Part shown: positions 40,203 to 45,340 of the stretch, in pieces | How the letters are laid out: every line of letters starts with the position of its first letter | How positions within the stretch are numbered: the first letter of the stretch is position 1 | Assembly (NCBI GenBank): GCA_902589765.1 | Contig: CACIUF010000005.1 | Location: 1-45,340, forward strand | Length of the DNA: 45,340 nt | DNA from: an uncultured Pelagibacteraceae bacterium | GTDB lineage: Bacteria > Pseudomonadota > Alphaproteobacteria > Pelagibacterales > Pelagibacteraceae | Direction of reading: 5' to 3' | The notes under the pieces: model-generated | What the model saw: the letters and a program-made list of their open reading frames with translations, nothing else | Told to the model about the DNA's origin: nothing | Databases searched by the model: none | Program-made: the position numbers and the translations under genes

Positions 40203-41736
40203 AAATTATTATATTACAACACCAATTTATTATCCCTCAGCCAAACCACATATGGGACATGCTTATTCAAGTATTATTGCTGATTTTTTTGCCAGGTTTA
40301 AAAGAATAGATGGTTATAAAGTTTATTTTCTGACTGGAACTGATGAGCATGGTTTAAAAATTCAAAGAGCTGCTGAAAAAAAAGGGGTTGAACCTCTAGC
40401 GTTCTGCGATGAAATTAGCAAAACATTCAAGAATTTATCAAAAACTCTTAATTTAACAAATAATGATTTTATAAGAACTACTGAATCTCGACACAAAAAA
40501 TCTGTTCAATATTTGTGGGAAGAATTAAAAAAAAATGATGACATTTATTTATCAAAATATTCTGGTTGGTATTCAGTATCGGATGAGGCGTTCTACAATG
40601 AGGATGAGATTGAAGATCTTGATAATAAAAAAGTGGCCATATCATCCAAATCTCCTGTTGAATGGGTTGATGAGGAATCTTATTTTTTTAGATTATCTAA
40701 GTGGGAAAAGCCGTTATTAGAATTTTATGAAAAAAATCCTGATTTTATTTCTCCAGCGTCTAGAAAAAATGAAGTCATAAGTTTTGTTAAAAGTGGATTA
40801 AAAGATTTATCAGTGAGTAGAAAAAGTTTTTCTTGGGGTATTAAAGTTCCGAATGATAATGAACACATAATATATGTGTGGTTAGATGCTCTCACTAATT
40901 ATATTAGTGCTTTAAATTATCCCAATAAAGATGATGAATTATATAAAAAATTTTGGCCAGCATCTGTTCACTTGATTGGAAAAGATATATTAAGATTTCA
41001 TGCAATATATTGGCCTGCGTTCTTATTGGCCGCCAAAATTACTCCTCCAAAAAAAGTTTACGGACATGGATGGATATTATCCAATGAGGAAAAAATGTCT
41101 AAATCAAAAGGAAATATATTAGATCCATTAGAAATTATAAAACAATATGGACTGGATCCTTTGAGATATTATTTAATAAAAGAAGTTTCATTTGGAAATG
41201 ATGGTAATATTTCTCAAGAAAGATTAGAGGATTGTATTAATAGTGATTTAGCCAATAATTTTGGTAATTTATGTCAACGTGTATCTGCATTTGTTATTAA
41301 AAATTGTGATAGCAAGGTGCCAGAAAAAATTAAATTTGAAAATGATGATATAAAAATTTTAGATGAATATAATCAGAATTTAGATAAGTTGAGATCGGAA
41401 ATAGATAATCAAAATATTAACTATTATATTGATTATATTGTAAATCGATTATTTGAAGCCAATAAATATTTTAATGACCAGGAGCCGTGGAAAAAAAAAG
41501 ATGATAAAATTAGGTTAAATACAATAGTTTATACAACTCTTGAAATTGTTAGAAAAGTAACTTTTTTATTATATCCAATTATTCCGCAATCATCTCTTAA
41601 AGCACTTAAAATTTTCAATCTTGAAGAAAAAGATGTAATTTTTCAGTCAATTGGAAATAATGAATTTTTAAAAAAAGGAAGTGCTATTAATAAAATTGAT
41701 ATATTATTTAACAAAATAGAAAAAGAAAATGATTGA
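40195..41736 (+). CDS. metG: Methionyl-tRNA synthetase
   Basis: ITTPIYYPSAKPHMGHAYSSIIADFFAR, FLTGTDEHGLKI, GHGWILSNEEKMSKSKGNILDP. Confidence 0.97.
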   Translation: MDKNYYITTPIYYPSAKPHMGHAYSSIIADFFARFKRIDGYKVYFLTGTDEHGLKIQRAAEKKGVEPLAFCDEISKTFKNLSKTLNLTNNDFIRTTESRHKKSVQYLWEELKKNDDIYLSKYSGWYSVSDEAFYNEDEIEDLDNKKVAISSKSPVEWVDEESYFFRLSKWEKPLLEFYEKNPDFISPASRKNEVISFVKSGLKDLSVSRKSFSWGIKVPNDNEHIIYVWLDALTNYISALNYPNKDDELYKKFWPASVHLIGKDILRFHAIYWPAFLLAAKITPPKKVYGHGWILSNEEKMSKSKGNILDPLEIIKQYGLDPLRYYLIKEVSFGNDGNISQERLEDCINSDLANNFGNLCQRVSAFVIKNCDSKVPEKIKFENDDIKILDEYNQNLDKLRSEIDNQNINYYIDYIVNRLFEANKYFNDQEPWKKKDDKIRLNTIVYTTLEIVRKVTFLLYPIIPQSSLKALKIFNLEEKDVIFQSIGNNEFLKKGSAINKIDILFNKIEKEND

Positions 41737-42490
41737 TTCACATTGTCATCTTGATCATGAGCCATTATTTAGTGATCTAAAAAATGTTATACAACGATCA
41801 AAAAAAATTGGTGTTAAAAAATTATTAACAATCTCAACATCTATTGAAAGCTTTTCCAGAGTTAAAGACATTGTAAATAAAGATGAAATTATATTTGGTA
41901 CAATTGGAATTCACCCGCATGAAGCAGATAAAAATAATGTCAACTCAGAATTTTTTACAAAAAATTTAAATGAAAATAAAAAAATTATTGGTGTAGGGGA
42001 AACTGGTCTTGATTTTTATTATGATAATTCAGATAGAGATAAACAAATAGAAAGTTTTAAAATACACATTAAAGCTGCATTAGAAGCAAATATACCATTA
42101 ATTATTCATTCAAGAAATGCTGAAGAAAAAACTTACGAAGTATTAAATGAATATAAAGATGAGAAGTTAAAAATTTTGATGCATTGTTTCACAGGATCTC
42201 AAAAATTTGCAGAAAAGCTTTTAAAATTTAATTCTTATTTTTCTGCAAGTGGTATTATCACTTTTAAAAATTCTGTTGATCTTCAGAATACATTTAAGTC
42301 TCTTCCATTAGATAGAATTCTCATTGAAACAGATAGTCCTTTTTTAGCTCCAGTGCCAAATCGAGGAAAAAAAAATGAACCATCATTTATAGATTTTACT
42401 GCAGCCAAACTTGCAGAAATAAAGGGCATTGAAAAATCTGAACTTATCAAAATTACCACTAATAATTTTAATAATCTTTTTTTTAATTAA
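41729..42490 (+). CDS. tatD: TatD-family DNase
   Basis: MIDSHCHLDHEPL, GTIGIHPHEADK, IGVGETGLDFYYDNS, PLIIHSRNAEEKT, LMHCFTGS, LIETDSPFLAPVPNRGKKNEP. Confidence 0.96.
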   Translation: MIDSHCHLDHEPLFSDLKNVIQRSKKIGVKKLLTISTSIESFSRVKDIVNKDEIIFGTIGIHPHEADKNNVNSEFFTKNLNENKKIIGVGETGLDFYYDNSDRDKQIESFKIHIKAALEANIPLIIHSRNAEEKTYEVLNEYKDEKLKILMHCFTGSQKFAEKLLKFNSYFSASGIITFKNSVDLQNTFKSLPLDRILIETDSPFLAPVPNRGKKNEPSFIDFTAAKLAEIKGIEKSELIKITTNNFNNLFFN

Positions 42491-42496
42491 AATTAT

Positions 42497-43267
42497 ATGA
42501 AGTTTATAATACTTGGTTGTGGTAGTTCAATGGGTGTACCAAGACCAGATGGCTTTTTTGGTAATTGTGATCCTAAAATCAAGAAGAATTATAGAACACG
42601 ATGTTCTGCACTATTAAAAACCTCTAATCAAAATATATTGATTGATACTTCACCTGATTTACGTCAACAATTATTAAGACATAAGATTAAAAAAATAGAT
42701 AAAGTGCTTTTTTCACACATGCATGGTGATCAAACACATGGAATAAATGATCTAAGATCATTTTATATAAGCAGCAAAAATCAAATTGATGTATATGCTG
42801 ATCCATTTACTTCTAAATATTTAAAAAATAGTTTTTCATATATATTCAAAAGTTACACTAGAGAGTATCCTGCTACTTTAAAATTGCATAAATTACCAAA
42901 AACTTTTTTTACATCTAATAATAAGAAAAAAATTTCTGTTAAATCTATTAAAGTTGAACACGGAAAAGTTACATCTAATTGCTTTATAATTGATAAGAAA
43001 TTGGCTTATATAAGCGATGTAAGTAAAATTTATACTAAAGATTTTAGATATTTCAAAAATTTGAAGTTTTTAGTCATAGATTGCCTTTGGTATAATTACC
43101 ATCCATCACATTTTAATTTAGAGACCTCTCTTTCTATGATTAGAAAGTTCAAACCTAAAAAAGCTATTTTAACCAATTTATCTCCAGTATTAGATTATAA
43201 AGTTCTCATGAAGATTTTACCAAAAAACACAATACCTGCTTTCGATGGGCTTACTCTAAATTTATAA
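42497..43267 (+). CDS. MBL-fold metallohydrolase (PhnP-like)
   Basis: LGCGSSMGVPRPDGFFGNCDP, NILIDTSPDLRQQLL, LFSHMHGDQTHGINDLR. Confidence 0.92.
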   Translation: MKFIILGCGSSMGVPRPDGFFGNCDPKIKKNYRTRCSALLKTSNQNILIDTSPDLRQQLLRHKIKKIDKVLFSHMHGDQTHGINDLRSFYISSKNQIDVYADPFTSKYLKNSFSYIFKSYTREYPATLKLHKLPKTFFTSNNKKKISVKSIKVEHGKVTSNCFIIDKKLAYISDVSKIYTKDFRYFKNLKFLVIDCLWYNYHPSHFNLETSLSMIRKFKPKKAILTNLSPVLDYKVLMKILPKNTIPAFDGLTLNL

Positions 43268-43807
43268 AATACTCTTTATTTTATTAATTATCTTATTTGA
43301 TAATGGCTTAGTGAAAGAGGAAAATGTATCCTCAATTTTTCCTTCTTTGTTTATTAAAATCTTATGAAAATTCCACTTTGGTACTGCTGAGCTACCATGA
43401 TTAGTTTTAGCCCATTTAAATAACTCATGTGCATTATTTCCTTTTACCTCAGTAATAGCTGAAAGTGGAAAGGTGATATTAAAATTTACTTCACAAAATT
43501 CTTTAACTTCTGAGTTTTTATTTTTCTCTTGATTAAATGAATTTGACGGGACAGCAAGAACAACTAAACCCTTACTTTTATATTTGTCCCAAAGAATTTG
43601 AAGTTCTTCATATTGATTTGTAAATCCACAATAGCTTGCCGTATTTACTACTAATACTACATTATTTTTGAAATCACTAAAATTTATTATATCGCCCGAT
43701 ATGCTCTCAATATTTAGATCAAAAAAAGTTTTTTCATAATTTGCGATAGCTGAACTTTTAAAAAAAAACATTATAATTGTAAAACCTAATATAAATTTTT
43801 TTGTCAT
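43262..43807 (-). CDS. Glutathione peroxidase family protein with putative signal peptide
   Basis: VVLVVNTASYCGFTNQYEELQILWDKYKSKGLVVLAVPSNSFNQEK; VPKWNFHKILINKEGK; hydrophobic N-terminus MTKKFILGFTIIMFFFKSSAIA. Confidence 0.92.
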   Translation of the reverse strand: MTKKFILGFTIIMFFFKSSAIANYEKTFFDLNIESISGDIINFSDFKNNVVLVVNTASYCGFTNQYEELQILWDKYKSKGLVVLAVPSNSFNQEKNKNSEVKEFCEVNFNITFPLSAITEVKGNNAHELFKWAKTNHGSSAVPKWNFHKILINKEGKIEDTFSSFTKPLSNKIINKIKSIL

Positions 43808-44976
43808 TTATTAGGAGTAAGTAGTATTAAGAAGTAACCAAATAAAGTGGATAAAAGTGACCCAGTTAGTACTCCTATTTTTACACCATCCATATATTGC
43901 ATATTCTCAATAAAAGCTAAATTTCCAACAAAAAGACTCATTGTGAAACCAATACCAGTTAGAACACCTACGCCATAAAAGTTATACCAATTTGAATTAT
44001 TAGGCATTTGAGCAATTTTTGTTTTAATAGCTACATATGAAAATACAAAGACACCTAATTGTTTACCTACAAATAATCCTAATAAAATTCCGAGTGGCAC
44101 TTTGTCTAATAAAGAACTAAAAGATAAGCCCTCAAGAGATACTCCTGCATTAGCAAAAGCAAATAAAGGCATAATACCAAAAGCCACGTAAGGACTTATT
44201 GCATGTTCAACTTTGATTAACAAAGAAAAATCTTTTTCTTTCTTTCGGTGAGGTATGGTCATGGCTAATAAAACTCCAGCAATAGTAGCGTGAATACCTG
44301 AATTATGTGTAAAGTCCCACAGAAATATACCTACAATCAAGTAAGGTAAAAATTTTTTTATATTAAATTTATTTATTACTAACAGGACAATAAAAGCTAA
44401 CAGCATAAGCGTTAAGTATTTAATACTCAAATCACCTGAATAAAATAAAGCAATGATAACAATCGCGCCTAAGTCATCAATAATTGCTAAAGCGGTTAAA
44501 AAAACTTTTAGAGATAACGGCACTCTCTTTCCTAATAGAGATAATACACCAAGTGAGAAAGCAATGTCAGTAGCAGAGGGAATGGCCCATCCATTCATAG
44601 TTTCGCTGTCACCAAAGTTTATAAATACATAAAATAATGCAGGAACTAACATGCCACCTACAGCAGCAATTATTGGAAGTAAAGCTTGTTTTATATTTGA
44701 GAGTTCTCCTTGTAAAAATTCTCTTTTTATTTCTAAAGTGACAAAGAAAAAAAATATTGCCATTAAGGCGTCATTAATCCAATGTAAAACAGATAATTTT
44801 AAACCAAAGTTGTTAATACCTATAAATAGGTATTTATTTAAAGTTGAAAAATATAAATCAGATAAATTAGAGTTGCTGATTACTAATGCAATTATAGCCG
44901 CAAATAATAAAATTAAACCGCTAGCTGCTTCAAGTTTAAAAAACCATTTAAAAGGTTTAGATAAGTAATTAATCAT
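43804..44976 (-). CDS. nhaA: Na+/H+ antiporter NhaA
   Basis: LHWINDALMAIFFFFVTLEIKREFLQGEL, WAIPSATDIAFSLGVLSLLGKRVP, LTALAIIDDLGAIVIIALFYS, GIGFTMSLFVGNLAF. Confidence 0.97.
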   Translation of the reverse strand: MINYLSKPFKWFFKLEAASGLILLFAAIIALVISNSNLSDLYFSTLNKYLFIGINNFGLKLSVLHWINDALMAIFFFFVTLEIKREFLQGELSNIKQALLPIIAAVGGMLVPALFYVFINFGDSETMNGWAIPSATDIAFSLGVLSLLGKRVPLSLKVFLTALAIIDDLGAIVIIALFYSGDLSIKYLTLMLLAFIVLLVINKFNIKKFLPYLIVGIFLWDFTHNSGIHATIAGVLLAMTIPHRKKEKDFSLLIKVEHAISPYVAFGIMPLFAFANAGVSLEGLSFSSLLDKVPLGILLGLFVGKQLGVFVFSYVAIKTKIAQMPNNSNWYNFYGVGVLTGIGFTMSLFVGNLAFIENMQYMDGVKIGVLTGSLLSTLFGYFLILLTPNK

Positions 44977-44978
44977 GA

Positions 44979-45340
44979 TTAAACTAAGTCTTTAATAAAT
45001 AATTTAATATCTTTCAATATCTCAAAAAGATTAAATATAACAACTTCAAGCGAAGGGAATAATTGATATAAATACGCACTAAAAGTATCTATGATAACCA
45101 ATAAAGCAACAAAAGTTATCAAAAGTACAATTAAATACGAAAGTAATTTAGCAAATGATAAACTTTTTCTTGGCTTATATTTTGTTATCTCATAATTTTT
45201 TTTATCTTTTAAATTAGAATAGCTTTCTTCTTTAAATGTTTTCGCTTCATTTTTTTTTGTTTGACTTATAGTTGGTTTTTCTTTGACATCAATTTTAACA
45301 TCTTGTTTTATTTCTTCTTTAATATCTGCAATTTTTGGAT
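44979..45340 (-). CDS. C-terminal part of a Lys-rich membrane protein (5' truncated by window edge, not in ORF track)
   Basis: Minus-strand frame is open to the window end: PKIADIKEEIKQDVKIDVKEKPTISQTKKNEAKTFKEESYSNLKDKKNYEITKYKPRKSLSFAKLLSYLIVLLITFVALLVIIDTFSAYLYQLFPSLEVVIFNLFEILKDIKLFIKDLV*; stop 2 nt before the nhaA start. Confidence 0.75.
   Translation of the reverse strand, partial: PKIADIKEEIKQDVKIDVKEKPTISQTKKNEAKTFKEESYSNLKDKKNYEITKYKPRKSLSFAKLLSYLIVLLITFVALLVIIDTFSAYLYQLFPSLEVVIFNLFEILKDIKLFIKDLV

Overview
The window looks like a contiguous piece of core chromosome from a very AT-rich, streamlined alphaproteobacterium. SAR11/Pelagibacterales is my best guess, from protein character and gene order; I ran no database search. 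It contains, in order: a phosphate uptake block (pstS partial-pstCAB-phoU-phoB); a zinc uptake locus (zur, znuB, znuC divergent from znuA) with a very good candidate Zur operator; an LDH2-type dehydrogenase; xthA and erpA; a housekeeping run dgt-argS-(small membrane protein)-nagZ-scpAB-tatABC-serS-yajC-secDF; a PuuD-like membrane protein; uvrA/ssb; gyrA-coaD-ppi-tgt; tRNA-Lys(UUU); an M48 protease; a DUF502 protein; recG and sdhE; tRNA-Ser(UGA); rarD; an envelope/replication run (lytic transglycosylase, RlpA-like SPOR lipoprotein, D-Ala-D-Ala carboxypeptidase, tmk, holB, metG, tatD, MBL hydrolase); a glutathione peroxidase; nhaA; and a truncated membrane protein missing from the ORF track. I see no CRISPR array, prophage, transposon or defence island, and no strong case for a new multi-gene system. 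The points most worth a second look are: an RlpA-like protein that seems to have lost its catalytic Asp; stop-codon interlocks at every convergent protein-gene pair; a 25-aa membrane sORF; tandem Zur boxes; a terminator inside the pst operon; a PuuD-like protein with no cytochrome c domain; and a short membrane protein in the slot where a SPOR protein usually sits.
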